Source: Kocuria palustris (GTDB lineage Bacteria > Actinomycetota > Actinomycetes > Actinomycetales > Micrococcaceae). From it: 64,000 nucleotides of DNA. Both the position numbers and the translations under genes were made by a program. Location: assembly GCF_016907795.1 (NCBI RefSeq), contig NZ_JAFBCR010000001.1, positions 2,790,001-2,854,000 on the forward strand, read 5' to 3'. Every line of letters starts with the position of its first letter. The stretch's first letter is position 1. The notes beneath the pieces were generated by a model. The model searched no databases, was not told the origin of the DNA, and worked only from the letters and a program-made list of their open reading frames with translations. Shown here one piece after another: positions 54,523-63,465 of the stretch.

Positions 54523-55500
54523 ATGCGCATCGAGTCTGCGGCGGAGGTGCCTGTGACATGGCGCGACGCTGTGACGATCGTCATCCCCTTTTACGGCGAT
54601 CCTGCGGAGACGCTGAATCTCGTCAGTCGACTGCGCAATTCCCCTGCCCCTGAGGTCGCGGAGATCGTGATCTCCGACGACTGCTCTCCGTCCCCCTTTC
54701 CGGGGACGCTTCCTGAGCGGGCGTCTGCCGCAGGTGCGCAGGCGGTGAGCGTGCGCGTCGTGCGCCGGGAGCGCAATGGCGGGTTCGGGGCCGCGGTCAA
54801 CACGGGCCTGGAGCAGGTGCGCACGCCGCTGGCCCTGGTGCTCAACTCCGATCTGGAGATCGAGGCGGAGCAGATCTCCGAGCTCGTGGCGCAGGCCGCG
54901 CCCTGGCAGCCGGTCGTGGCCACCGCCCAGGTTCTCGGACCGCAGGGGACCGCCCAGTACTCCGGGAGGCATTTCCCCACGATCGGCCACCAGACGATCG
55001 AGTGGCTGATGCCGCTGGCGCGCTGGCGCCATCACCGGGTGCTGCACGAGGCCGTCGGACATGACATGCGGGCGGTCGAGAGCACCGAGCCGATCGCCGT
55101 GGACTGGGTCATGGGAGCGGTCATGCTGCTTCCGGTCGCGGAGGTCCGTGCGCTCGGCGGCTTCGACGAGGGCTTCCACATGAACAGCGAGGAGGTCGAC
55201 CTCCAGCTGCGGCTGCGAAGGATCGGCGTGGCCTCCGTGGTGATCCCGTCGGTGCAGGCCGTGCATGTGGGAGGAGGCTCCTCCGATCCCCAGCGGCGCC
55301 GTCAGTGGCTCGTGGACTCCCGTTTCCGCTATGCCGGCAAGTGGGACAGGCCCCGCGTGCTGGCCGCTTCCCTGACCATTGCCTCGACGGCGAACTTCGC
55401 CGTGAACTGCCTGCGCCGAGCAGCGGGCACACCCGTGCGACCCATCTCCACCCTGCGCAGCGAGCTGCGCCTGATCCGTGAGGGGATCCGATGCGCCTGA
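54523..55500 (+). CDS. Glycosyltransferase family 2
   Basis: 325 residues. GT-A fold: VTIVIPFYGDP, the acidic ISDDCSP, the RNGGFGAAVNTGL block of rhamnosyltransferase-like GT2 enzymes, the DXD-like NSDLE, and the late VMGAVMLLP...GGFDEGFHMNSEEVDLQLRLR. It adds a sugar to the lipid-linked repeat. ATG 54523 follows AAGGGGCTGA. It opens a nine-gene plus-strand operon, most junctions of which overlap. Confidence 0.92.
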   Translation: MRIESAAEVPVTWRDAVTIVIPFYGDPAETLNLVSRLRNSPAPEVAEIVISDDCSPSPFPGTLPERASAAGAQAVSVRVVRRERNGGFGAAVNTGLEQVRTPLALVLNSDLEIEAEQISELVAQAAPWQPVVATAQVLGPQGTAQYSGRHFPTIGHQTIEWLMPLARWRHHRVLHEAVGHDMRAVESTEPIAVDWVMGAVMLLPVAEVRALGGFDEGFHMNSEEVDLQLRLRRIGVASVVIPSVQAVHVGGGSSDPQRRRQWLVDSRFRYAGKWDRPRVLAASLTIASTANFAVNCLRRAAGTPVRPISTLRSELRLIREGIRCA

Positions 55501-56066
55501 TGTCCACACTCGCCGAGCTGCCGCCTCGCCTGGCCTGGCAGCGCGGTCGGGTGGCCTCCGAGCTCGTCTACCGACGCGGCTTCCGCGCCTGGGGCGATGG
55601 CTCCGTCATGGTCTCGCCGCGCAAGATCCAGGGCAGCGAGCGGATCAGCGTCGGCAGCGGCTGCGCGATCTACCCCGGGGCGTGGCTGGGGACCGAGCCC
55701 GGAGGCGAGCTGGAGATCGGCGACGACGCGTACCTGGGCCATGACGTGCACCTGCACGGCATCACGCGCACCGTCCTGGGCTCGGGCTGCATGCTCGCCG
55801 ACGGGGTGCTGGTGACCTCCGCCGGACACGATCTGCACCGCGGCGGGGCGGTGACGCGCGGCGGCCCCATCACGATCGGGGACCGGGTGTTCATCGGCAG
55901 CCGGGCCATGGTCATCGCCTCCGTGACGATCGGCGACGACGCGGTGATCGGAGCGGGTGCGGTGGTGACTCGAGATGTCCCGGCCGGGGCCGTCGTGGGC
56001 GGAGTCCCCGCACGGGTCCTGGGCGGGGTCGCGGAACCGGTGCGCGCGCAGGGAGGCAGCGCATGA
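55491..56066 (+). CDS. Hexapeptide-repeat O-acetyltransferase
   Basis: 191 residues, overlapping the GT2 gene by 10 nt. Left-handed beta-helix repeats run from about residue 45 to 175, with the catalytic His in SAGHDLHRGG and the nucleotide-sugar-acetyltransferase ending IGAGAVVTRDVPAGAVVGGVPAR. It would acetylate a sugar of the repeat unit. Confidence 0.9.
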   Translation: MRLMSTLAELPPRLAWQRGRVASELVYRRGFRAWGDGSVMVSPRKIQGSERISVGSGCAIYPGAWLGTEPGGELEIGDDAYLGHDVHLHGITRTVLGSGCMLADGVLVTSAGHDLHRGGAVTRGGPITIGDRVFIGSRAMVIASVTIGDDAVIGAGAVVTRDVPAGAVVGGVPARVLGGVAEPVRAQGGSA

Positions 56067-57052
56067 GGACGCTGATCGTCGCGCCGCGCTTCCACGGCTA
56101 CGGCGCCTCGGTGGCTCGTGCCATGCAGCGGCTCGGCCACGAGGCGATCCTGCACAGCTACGACCTCCCCACCTCCTTCGCCATGCGGGTGCGCAACAAG
56201 GCGGTGCATGACCTCCCCGCCGCCCTGGTCCCGTCCGAGTGGCGCCGCGAGCCGTCCCGCCGCGCGGTCGAGCGGCTGCAGGCCGTGCGGCCGGATCGCG
56301 TTCTGGTGATCAAGGGCGATCTGCTCGACGATCGCTGGTGGGATGCGGTGCTGCGCAGCGGCGCCTCCGTGCTGACGTGGCTCTACGACGAGGTCGCGCG
56401 CATGGACTACACGTGGGAGCGGCTCGAGTCCATGCCTGCGATCGCCTCCTATTCGCCGCACGACGTCGGTGTCCTGCGGGAGCGGGGGATCACCGCGCAC
56501 CATCTGCCCAACGCCTTCGACTCGCTGCTGGGATTCACGCCTCGCCAGGAGCCCGCCGTCTCGTTCATCGGGGCGCGCTACGACCAGCGCGTCCGCCTGC
56601 TGGTCGAAGCCCACCGGCTGGGCGTGCCCGTGCGCGTCTACGGGAGGGACTGGTCGCGGCGCCCGGCGGACATCGCCGCCACGCGGATGCTGCCGGTGCC
56701 CGGGCTGCCCACGGGGCCGCAGCTGGACCGCTCCGATGGCTATGGCGTCATGGCCGGCAGCCTCGCCTCGATCAACACGCACGCCCGGCAGGACGGGTTC
56801 ACCATGCGCACCTTCGAGATCCCGGGGACCGGGGGGATCCAGCTGATCGATCGTCGCGACGTCGGTGAGTTCTACGCACCGGATCGGGAGCTGCTGGTCT
56901 TCGACGACGCCCAGCAGCTCGCCGAGCAGGTCGAGCGCGTCCGTCGCGATCCTGCCTGGGCGAAGGACCTGCGCGAAAGGGGCCGTCAGCGCACCCTGGC
57001 GGAGCACACGTTCGTGCACCGAGCGCAGCGGATGGAGGCGCTGTGGGTCTGA
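56063..57052 (+). CDS. CgeB-like glycosyltransferase
   Basis: 329 residues, ATGA overlap with the acetyltransferase. N-terminal Rossmann-like half (RTLIVAPRFHGYGASVARAMQRLGHE), then VSFIGARYDQRVRL and the C-terminal domain with INTHARQDGFTMRTFEIPGTGGIQL, the pattern of the CgeB/GT1-like family that binds a nucleotide sugar. Acceptor and donor are unknown. Confidence 0.85.
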   Translation: MRTLIVAPRFHGYGASVARAMQRLGHEAILHSYDLPTSFAMRVRNKAVHDLPAALVPSEWRREPSRRAVERLQAVRPDRVLVIKGDLLDDRWWDAVLRSGASVLTWLYDEVARMDYTWERLESMPAIASYSPHDVGVLRERGITAHHLPNAFDSLLGFTPRQEPAVSFIGARYDQRVRLLVEAHRLGVPVRVYGRDWSRRPADIAATRMLPVPGLPTGPQLDRSDGYGVMAGSLASINTHARQDGFTMRTFEIPGTGGIQLIDRRDVGEFYAPDRELLVFDDAQQLAEQVERVRRDPAWAKDLRERGRQRTLAEHTFVHRAQRMEALWV

Positions 57053-58080
57053 GGCATCCGCAGGACCTGGAGCAGTGGCGGCGCTGGCAGCGGCCCTCGG
57101 CCGCGCGTCGGGCGGTGGCCGCCGTGCGTCGCAAGGGTGCCCCTGAGCAGCGTCCGCAGCTGAGGGTCCTCGCCACCGGGCAGCGCCCGCGCTTCCTGGT
57201 GGCCCTGGACAGCGCCAATCCCTCAAGCCGCGCCTCGGTGCTCGAGCCTGCGCAGCTGCTGGAGCGCGGATCCGTGGCCTGCGTGGGCTCGGCGCTGACT
57301 CTGGAGCAGGCAGGGCTCAGCGAGCATGCCGAGCAGCTGCCTGGCTGGGATCCGCAGGACCCGCTGTGGGCGGGGATCGAGCGCGTCCTGAGCGTTGGTG
57401 CGGGTCTGCCCGCCGGCGATGCGGTCTGCGACTGGGCTGTGCAGCGCGGCATCGAGTCGGTGGTGGTCCAGCACGGCCTGCTGACCCCGTGGGCGCCGCC
57501 GCTTCCCGCCGGGGCCACGCTGCTGTCGTTCACCGAGCAGGACGGGGCCTTCTGGGCCAGCGGCCGCAGCGACGTGACCGTGCGCCCCGTGGGCTCCCAG
57601 GCCCTGTGGAGCGCAGCGGCCGGTGCTCCGGCGGAGTCTGCCGAGCACGGCGAGCTCGTGTTCCTGGGGCAGATGCACGGCCGCGAGCTGCCCCGCAGGC
57701 AGATCGTGGGCCAGACCCTGGGGTTCCTGCGCAGGGAGCCGCAGACCGTCTACCGGCCGCATCCCTCGGAGAAGGACATCCTGAGCCGCGCGGTCCACGC
57801 CGGCATGCGCCGACGCGGCGTGCGCTTCCAGGACGCGTCCGTGCCGCTGGCGAGTGCGGAGGCGGACGTGGTCTCCGTGTTCTCCACCGGTGTGCTGGAG
57901 GCGGCTCAGCGCGGTCGCCGCGCGTGGGTCCACCACGACGACCCGCCGCCCTGGCTGGTCGAGTTCTGGGACCGCTACGGCCTGGCGCGCTGGGGCCAGG
58001 AGCCCACGCGTCCCGTTCGCTGGGCCGAGACCGAGCCGGCCTGCGCCGTGGCCGACTATCTGCGAGGAGGGACTCCATGA
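57043..58080 (+). CDS. Putative GT-B glycosyl- or glycerophosphotransferase-like protein
   Basis: 345 residues, GTG start overlapping the CgeB-like gene by 10 nt. I do not recognise a firm family. VVVQHGLLTPWAPPLP, VFLGQMHGRELPRR, TVYRPHPSEKD and VSVFSTGVLEAA resemble blocks of CDP-glycerol glycerophosphotransferases and capsule GT-B enzymes, including the HPSE-type motif. The N-terminal 45 residues are Arg-rich. Placement directly before the CMP-sugar synthetase suggests a role in adding the nonulosonic acid or a polyol phosphate. Confidence 0.65.
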   Translation: MGLRHPQDLEQWRRWQRPSAARRAVAAVRRKGAPEQRPQLRVLATGQRPRFLVALDSANPSSRASVLEPAQLLERGSVACVGSALTLEQAGLSEHAEQLPGWDPQDPLWAGIERVLSVGAGLPAGDAVCDWAVQRGIESVVVQHGLLTPWAPPLPAGATLLSFTEQDGAFWASGRSDVTVRPVGSQALWSAAAGAPAESAEHGELVFLGQMHGRELPRRQIVGQTLGFLRREPQTVYRPHPSEKDILSRAVHAGMRRRGVRFQDASVPLASAEADVVSVFSTGVLEAAQRGRRAWVHHDDPPPWLVEFWDRYGLARWGQEPTRPVRWAETEPACAVADYLRGGTP

Positions 58081-58784
58081 CCATCCTGTGCGTGATCCCC
58101 GTGCGGGGAGGCTCCAAGGGAGTCCCCGGGAAGAACATCCGCGAGCTGGCGGGCCGCCCGCTGGTCGCCTGGACGATCCGCGCGGCACTGGCCGCGCAGG
58201 AGGACCTGCGCGTGGTGGTCTCGACCGATGCGCCGCAGATCGCGGCGATCGTCCGTGAGCACGGCGCAGAGGTCCCCTTCCTGCGCCCGGATGAGCTGGC
58301 CCGCGACGAGACCCCCACCGAGCCGGTGATCCTCCATGCCCTGGCGGATCACCGCCGGAGACATGGGGAGCCCGAGGCCGTCATGCTGCTGCAGGCCACG
58401 AGCCCCCTGCGCCTCCCCGGCACCCTGGATCGAGCCGTGCGGCAGCTGCGGGAGCAGGGCGCCGACTCGCTGGTGGGAGCCGTGCCCGAGACGCCCTTCC
58501 TGTGGCGGCAGCCGGAGACCCCCGGCCAGGCTCCGAGTGCCGACTACGACGTCGAGCACCGGCTGCGCCGCCAGGACATGGCCCCGGCCGATCTGCGCTA
58601 CCGCGAGAACGGCTCGCTCTACGTGACGCGTCCGTGGGTCTACGACGAGCACCACAACCGATTGGGCGGCCGGATCAGCCTCTTCGAGCTCGACCCCCTC
58701 GAGGGCGTGGACATCGATACCGAGCTCGACTTCCAGCTGGCCGAGCTGCAGGTCAGGGCCCACCGCGCCCGACTGGCAGACTGA
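58077..58784 (+). CDS. neuA: CMP-N-acylneuraminate (nonulosonate) cytidylyltransferase
   Basis: 235 residues, ATGA overlap. The nucleotide-binding signature VIPVRGGSKGVPGKNIR is near residue 7, with LLQATSPLR and the later RYRENGSLYVTRPW and DIDTELDF blocks. It activates a sialic-acid-like 9-carbon sugar with CTP. The precise sugar (Neu5Ac, legionaminic, pseudaminic) cannot be set from this gene. Confidence 0.92.
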   Translation: MTILCVIPVRGGSKGVPGKNIRELAGRPLVAWTIRAALAAQEDLRVVVSTDAPQIAAIVREHGAEVPFLRPDELARDETPTEPVILHALADHRRRHGEPEAVMLLQATSPLRLPGTLDRAVRQLREQGADSLVGAVPETPFLWRQPETPGQAPSADYDVEHRLRRQDMAPADLRYRENGSLYVTRPWVYDEHHNRLGGRISLFELDPLEGVDIDTELDFQLAELQVRAHRARLAD

Positions 58785-58822
58785 GGGGCTCATCTCCCGC
58801 CCCATCCGCACCCCCCCGAACC

Positions 58823-58838
58823 AAGGACCCCCCCCGTG
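58823..58838 (+). promoter_or_regulatory. Ribosome site with C8 tract before the NeuB fusion
   Basis: AAGGA (58823-58827), then exactly eight C (58828-58835), then the GTG start. A second C7 tract is at 58811-58817. Changes in the C8 length would alter ribosome-site spacing directly. Confidence 0.7.
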
Positions 58839-61079
58839 ATCATCGAACGCCGCCTCACCCCGTACCTGGTCTTCCACGACGAGTCCGTCGTGGTCGCCCT
58901 GCGCAAGATGACGGGCAATGCGGAGCGGATCGTGTTCGTCGTCGACGGGACCGGGCAGCTGCTGGGCTCGCTGACCGACGGGGACTTCCGACGCTGGATC
59001 GTGGCCCACCCGGAGGCAGATCTGGAGGTCGCCGTCCAGCAGGTGGCCAATCCGCATCCGGCCACGGTCGGCCCGGAGGCCACCGAGGAGCAGATGCGCG
59101 CGGCGCTGCCCGCCGGCGCCAGCCACCTGCCGGTGCTGGATGAGCGCGGGCGGATCACGGCGATCGCGATCGACCGCCCGGCCGAGCTGCGCATCGGCGA
59201 CCGGCGCATCGACGAGTCGAGCCCGGCCTATGTCATCGCCGAGATCGGCAACAACCATCAGGGCTCGGTCGATCAGGCCCGCCGCCTCGTCGATCTCGCC
59301 GCCGAGGCCGGCGCCGACGCCGTGAAGTTCCAGCTGCGCGACATGGACACTCTGTACCGGCAGTCCGGATCGACGTCGGCGGGGGAGGACCTGGGCGCGC
59401 AGTACACCCTGGATCTGCTGGCCAAGTACTCCCTGCCTGCCGAGCAGCTCTTCCGGGCCTTCGACCATGCCCGGGAGCATGGCATCCAGGTCCTGTGCAC
59501 CCCGTGGGACGAGGCCAGCGTGACGGCTCTGGCGGACTACGGGCTCCCGGCGCTGAAGATCGCCTCGGCCGATCTCACGAACCACGGCCTGCTGCGCGCC
59601 GCCGGATCGCACGGGCTGCCGCTGATCCTTTCGACCGGCATGAGCCGGGAGGCCGAGATCCGCGAGTCCGCCGCTGTGGTGCGCTCGCTCGGGGTGCCCT
59701 TCGCGATGCTGCACTGCCAGTCGACGTACCCGGCGCCGTACAAGGACGTGAACCTGGCGTACATGGACCGCCTGGCCGAGATCACGGCAGTGCCGGTGGG
59801 CTACTCCGGGCACGAGCGCGGCTGGCACGTTCCCCTGGCAGCCGTGGCGCGCGGAGCCAAGATCATCGAGAAGCACTTCACCACGGACCGCGAGCTCGAG
59901 GGCTCGGATCACCGGGTATCTCTGCTGCCCGATGAGTTCCGGCAGATGATGAGCCAGATCCGAGATATCGAGCAGGCCATGGGCACAGCACAGGAGCGCA
60001 CCGTCTCCACCGGCGAGGCCATGAACCGCACCAACCTGGCCAAGTCGCTCGTGGCCGCCGGACCCATCTGCGCCGGCCAGCGGCTGGGACAGGGGGACAT
60101 CGAGGTCCGCAGTCCGGGCCGCGGCCTGCAGCCGGACCGGCTGAGCCAGCTCGTGGGCCGCACCGCGCACCGCGACATGGGCGCAGGCGACTTCTTCTTC
60201 GAGGGCGACCTGCTCGATGCCCCGGCCCGCGGACGCGACTACTCCTTCCGCCGCCCCTGGGGGCTTCCGGTGCGCTATCACGACGCGCTGTCGCTGCTCG
60301 AGTCCACGCACCCCGACTTCCTCGAGTTCCACTTCTCCTACAAGGACCTGGAGATCGACATCGATCAGGCGCTGCCGCAGCGACTGCCGATGGGCTTCAC
60401 CACGCACCTGCCGGACCTGTTCGCCGGCGACTTCCTGGTGGATCTGTCCTCGCGTGATCCCGAGCACTGGGAGCGCTCGATCGCCGAGGTCCAGCGCACG
60501 ATCGATGTCACCCGTGCCCTGCGCGCCAGGTTCACCCAGGACCAGGACCCGATCATGGTGGTCACCATGGGCGGGTTCACCTCCGACGGGCACCTGTCCG
60601 CCGAGCGGCGAGCGGACAAGTACCAGCGCATCGCCGATGCGCTGAAGCGGCTGGACTCCTCGGGCGTGCGGATCGCCGCCCAGACGCTGCCGCCCTTCCC
60701 ATGGCTGATGGGCGGACAGCAGTTCCACAACCTCTTCCTGGACCCGCAGGACACCGCGGACTTCGCCCGCAGCACGGGCACGGATCTGTGCCTGGACATC
60801 TCCCACACGCGTCTGGCGGCGACCTTCCTGGGGATCTCGTTCGCGGAGGCCGTCGAGACCCTGGCTCCGCTGAGCTCGCACCTGCACCTGGTCGACGGCA
60901 CCGGCGTGGACGGCGAGGGCGTGCAGGTCGGCGAGGGCGATGTGGATTGGCCGGTGCTCGCCGAGCAGCTCGACCGGCTGGCTCCCGGCGTGAGCTTCAT
61001 CCCCGAGATCTGGCAGGGCCACGTGGACGGCGGCGCCGGATTCTGGACCGCCCTGGAGCGCCTGGAGCCGCTGCTGTGA
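58836..61079 (+). CDS. Four-domain nonulosonate synthase: CBS pair - NeuB - SAF - TIM barrel
   Basis: 747 residues, about twice the length of a normal NeuB. Residues 1-125: two CBS domains (IVFVVDGTGQLLGSLTDGDF; HLPVLDERGRITAIA). About 129-390: NeuB barrel with YVIAEIGNNHQGS, VKFQLRDMDTLY, KIASADLTN, the STGM block and EKHFTTDRELEGSDH, condensing PEP with a 6-carbon amino sugar. About 395-460: SAF antifreeze-like domain (NLAKSLVAAGPICAGQ). About 467-747: a second TIM barrel resembling xylose-isomerase-like/AP-endonuclease-2 epimerases (HLHLVDGTGVDGEGV near the end). The last part could supply an epimerase step; that is inference. GTG start, see the C8 tract. Confidence 0.88.
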   Translation: MIIERRLTPYLVFHDESVVVALRKMTGNAERIVFVVDGTGQLLGSLTDGDFRRWIVAHPEADLEVAVQQVANPHPATVGPEATEEQMRAALPAGASHLPVLDERGRITAIAIDRPAELRIGDRRIDESSPAYVIAEIGNNHQGSVDQARRLVDLAAEAGADAVKFQLRDMDTLYRQSGSTSAGEDLGAQYTLDLLAKYSLPAEQLFRAFDHAREHGIQVLCTPWDEASVTALADYGLPALKIASADLTNHGLLRAAGSHGLPLILSTGMSREAEIRESAAVVRSLGVPFAMLHCQSTYPAPYKDVNLAYMDRLAEITAVPVGYSGHERGWHVPLAAVARGAKIIEKHFTTDRELEGSDHRVSLLPDEFRQMMSQIRDIEQAMGTAQERTVSTGEAMNRTNLAKSLVAAGPICAGQRLGQGDIEVRSPGRGLQPDRLSQLVGRTAHRDMGAGDFFFEGDLLDAPARGRDYSFRRPWGLPVRYHDALSLLESTHPDFLEFHFSYKDLEIDIDQALPQRLPMGFTTHLPDLFAGDFLVDLSSRDPEHWERSIAEVQRTIDVTRALRARFTQDQDPIMVVTMGGFTSDGHLSAERRADKYQRIADALKRLDSSGVRIAAQTLPPFPWLMGGQQFHNLFLDPQDTADFARSTGTDLCLDISHTRLAATFLGISFAEAVETLAPLSSHLHLVDGTGVDGEGVQVGEGDVDWPVLAEQLDRLAPGVSFIPEIWQGHVDGGAGFWTALERLEPLL

Positions 61080-62167
61080 GCGCGCTTCCCAGCACCTCGC
61101 CCGATCCCCTCGTGCTGTGGGTCGTGCCCGTCGCCGATCTCGGCGGCGTGGCCCGGCATGTCCTGGACGCCCTGGGCCACGGTCTGCCGGGTCTGCGCGC
61201 CGTGCTGCTGTGCCCCGAAGGCCCGCTGGCCGAGCGAGCTCGTGAGACGGGCATCGCCGTGCTGACCGACGAGCTGGGACCGCAGGCCGGGCTGCAGCGC
61301 TCGGTGCGCAGCCTGCGCAGGGCGATCCGGAGGCTGCGTCCGCGCGCCGTGCACACGCACCTGGCCTATGCCGATCTCATGGGCGCCGTCGCGCTGGCGG
61401 CTGAGCGCAGCATCGCGCTGATCAGCACCGAGCACGGCATCGCCCCGGATCAGGCCCTGTACCAGTCGAGCCGGGTCCGGGCCTCGGCGGTGCGGGCGGC
61501 GCATCGGGCACGGCTGCGCCGGAGCGATCATCTGATCGCGGTCTCGGAGTCCACGCGCGCCGTCGTGCGCGAGATCTGGGATCCGAGCTGCCCGATCTCG
61601 GTGGTGCGCAACGGCGTGGACGTCGTGCGCGTCCGCCAGGCCGTCGGGCAGGCTCCCCGACAGAGGCTGGGGGAGGGCGTCCGCCTGCTCACCCTGTCCC
61701 GGCTGGCTCCCGAGAAGAACGTCAGTGCGCTGCTGCGCGCCATGCCGGCCGTGCTGGCGCGGGATCCGCAGGCCACCCTGACCGTGGCCGGCGACGGCCC
61801 GCTGCGCGAGACGCTGCAGCGGCTGTCGGCCACCCTGGGACTGGGTGAGGCGGTGCGCTTCGCCGGGCGCGTCGAGCCCTGGCCCGCGATGGCCGAGCAC
61901 GATGTTCTGATCCAGCTCTCGGCCTGGGAGAATCTGAGCTACAGCCTGCTCGACGCCGCCGCCGCGGGCATGCCCGCCGTGGCCACCGATGTGGGCGGCA
62001 ACGCGGAGATCCTGCCCGCGGAATCGCTGCTGGACCGGGCGGGAGCCGACGAGCTCGTCCACGCTCTCGAGCGCCTCGCGCAGAGTCCTGCGGTGGCGCA
62101 GACCCCGTCGGATGTGGAGCAGATGACGCAGGAGATCGCACATGTCGTGAAGGGAGCCCTGCGATGA
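61076..62167 (+). CDS. Glycosyltransferase family 4
   Basis: 363 residues, GTGA overlap with the synthase. N-terminal GGVARHVLDAL and THLAYADLMGAVA; C-terminal GT-B half with LSRLAPEKNV, VAGDGPLRETL and the E-x7-E-like ENLSYSLLDAAAAGMPAVATDVGG. Retaining glycosyltransferase acting on the lipid-linked oligosaccharide; donor unknown. Confidence 0.93.
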   Translation: MSALPSTSPDPLVLWVVPVADLGGVARHVLDALGHGLPGLRAVLLCPEGPLAERARETGIAVLTDELGPQAGLQRSVRSLRRAIRRLRPRAVHTHLAYADLMGAVALAAERSIALISTEHGIAPDQALYQSSRVRASAVRAAHRARLRRSDHLIAVSESTRAVVREIWDPSCPISVVRNGVDVVRVRQAVGQAPRQRLGEGVRLLTLSRLAPEKNVSALLRAMPAVLARDPQATLTVAGDGPLRETLQRLSATLGLGEAVRFAGRVEPWPAMAEHDVLIQLSAWENLSYSLLDAAAAGMPAVATDVGGNAEILPAESLLDRAGADELVHALERLAQSPAVAQTPSDVEQMTQEIAHVVKGALR

Positions 62168-63465
62168 GCACAGAGCCGATGCGCCGCACCCGCCGCGGCC
62201 CGCAGGAGTCCTCCGCGGCGCGGCGGAGCAGATCCGCAGGGGAAGCACCGTGGAGCAGCGCTCCGGCCCCAGCAGCGGTTCAGGCCCCTCCGGCGCCGCT
62301 GGCCTGGGGCTCGCCTGCCGAATACCTCCGGATGGCCATGGGGCGCTCCCCGATCGTCTTCCTGCTGGGCGCGCTGCTGTTCGTCGAGTCCCCCATGCCG
62401 GGGATCGCCATGAACCTGCCTGTCAGCGAGACCGTCATGGGCGTGCTGCTCGCAGGATCCCTGCTGCGCTCGGGGCGGCTGAGGGCCGCCGCTGTGCCCG
62501 TGGTCATGGTGCTGCTGGCGGCCGCCTACGTCTGGCTGCTGGCCGTCTCGATCACCTCCGACGTCGAATGGACTCGGCGCATGGTCCGCATCGGCATGCT
62601 CTTCGGCTTCGCCCTCATGCTGGCGACGGGGCGCGTTCCGCTGCGCCCGCTCATCTTCGGCATGGGTGTGGGACTGGTGATCAACGCCGTGCTCTTCTTC
62701 GCCGGTCTGGCTCCCGACAACTATCAGGGGGCGCTGTCGGGATACATCCTGGACAAGAACGTAGCCGGCTTCGTCTACGCGGTCGTGCCGCTCCTGGTGG
62801 TCGCCTTCATCCGCCACCCATGGGCGCGTGTGCTGGTCCTGCTGCTGGGGCTGGTGCTCGTATTCGAGACCGGCTCCCGCACGGGGCTGGCCGCGATGAT
62901 CCTCGGCACAGCATGGATGGCTCTGGGCGGGCGAGGGGGTCCGGTGCTGCGCGCAGCGCTGCTGACGGCGTTCTACTTCGTCTTCATCTGGGCCGAGGAG
63001 AACCTCGCCTCGCTCGACGTGTTCGGCGACCGGACCGGCACCGACTGGTTCCGAGGCCGGATCGACGACGCAGCCTGGGCGAAGACCCAGCAGGCCATGC
63101 CGTGGGGCGAGGGAGCGGGCCAGGCGTTCGTGCTGCTGCCCCCGGAGCAGCAGCCGTTCTTCTTCCACAACTCCTACTGGGCGCTGATCGTGGAGGGCGG
63201 GCTGCCCCTGCTGGTGCTCATGCTGGCCGTGCTCGCGATCGGCGGCCTCGGCCTCGGAGCAGCCGGACGCAGGACCTGGGCGACCACGGCAGCACAGGCC
63301 TCCGTCCTCGTGATCCTTCTCGTGTCCTTCCGGCTCGGCGAGGTCTTCCTGACCGTCTATTCGATGGTCGCGCTGGGCGGGGCGATGGCCCTGTGGGAGC
63401 TGGAGCGGCGGCGGATGGCTCAGGAGAGGGCCCATGCCCGCAGCACCGGGGCAGCAGCCCCGTGA
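62164..63465 (+). CDS. Wzy-like O-antigen/polysaccharide polymerase or ligase
   Basis: 433 residues, ATGA overlap. After a 45-residue charged/Pro-rich lead come about ten membrane helices and a large outside loop near residues 285-340 containing FRGRIDDAAWAKTQQAMPWGEGAG and FFFHNSYW, the kind of H-N-motif seen in the Wzy_C/O-antigen-ligase family. It joins lipid-linked repeat units. No Wzx flippase is seen in the window. Confidence 0.82.
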   Translation: MSTEPMRRTRRGPQESSAARRSRSAGEAPWSSAPAPAAVQAPPAPLAWGSPAEYLRMAMGRSPIVFLLGALLFVESPMPGIAMNLPVSETVMGVLLAGSLLRSGRLRAAAVPVVMVLLAAAYVWLLAVSITSDVEWTRRMVRIGMLFGFALMLATGRVPLRPLIFGMGVGLVINAVLFFAGLAPDNYQGALSGYILDKNVAGFVYAVVPLLVVAFIRHPWARVLVLLLGLVLVFETGSRTGLAAMILGTAWMALGGRGGPVLRAALLTAFYFVFIWAEENLASLDVFGDRTGTDWFRGRIDDAAWAKTQQAMPWGEGAGQAFVLLPPEQQPFFFHNSYWALIVEGGLPLLVLMLAVLAIGGLGLGAAGRRTWATTAAQASVLVILLVSFRLGEVFLTVYSMVALGGAMALWELERRRMAQERAHARSTGAAAP

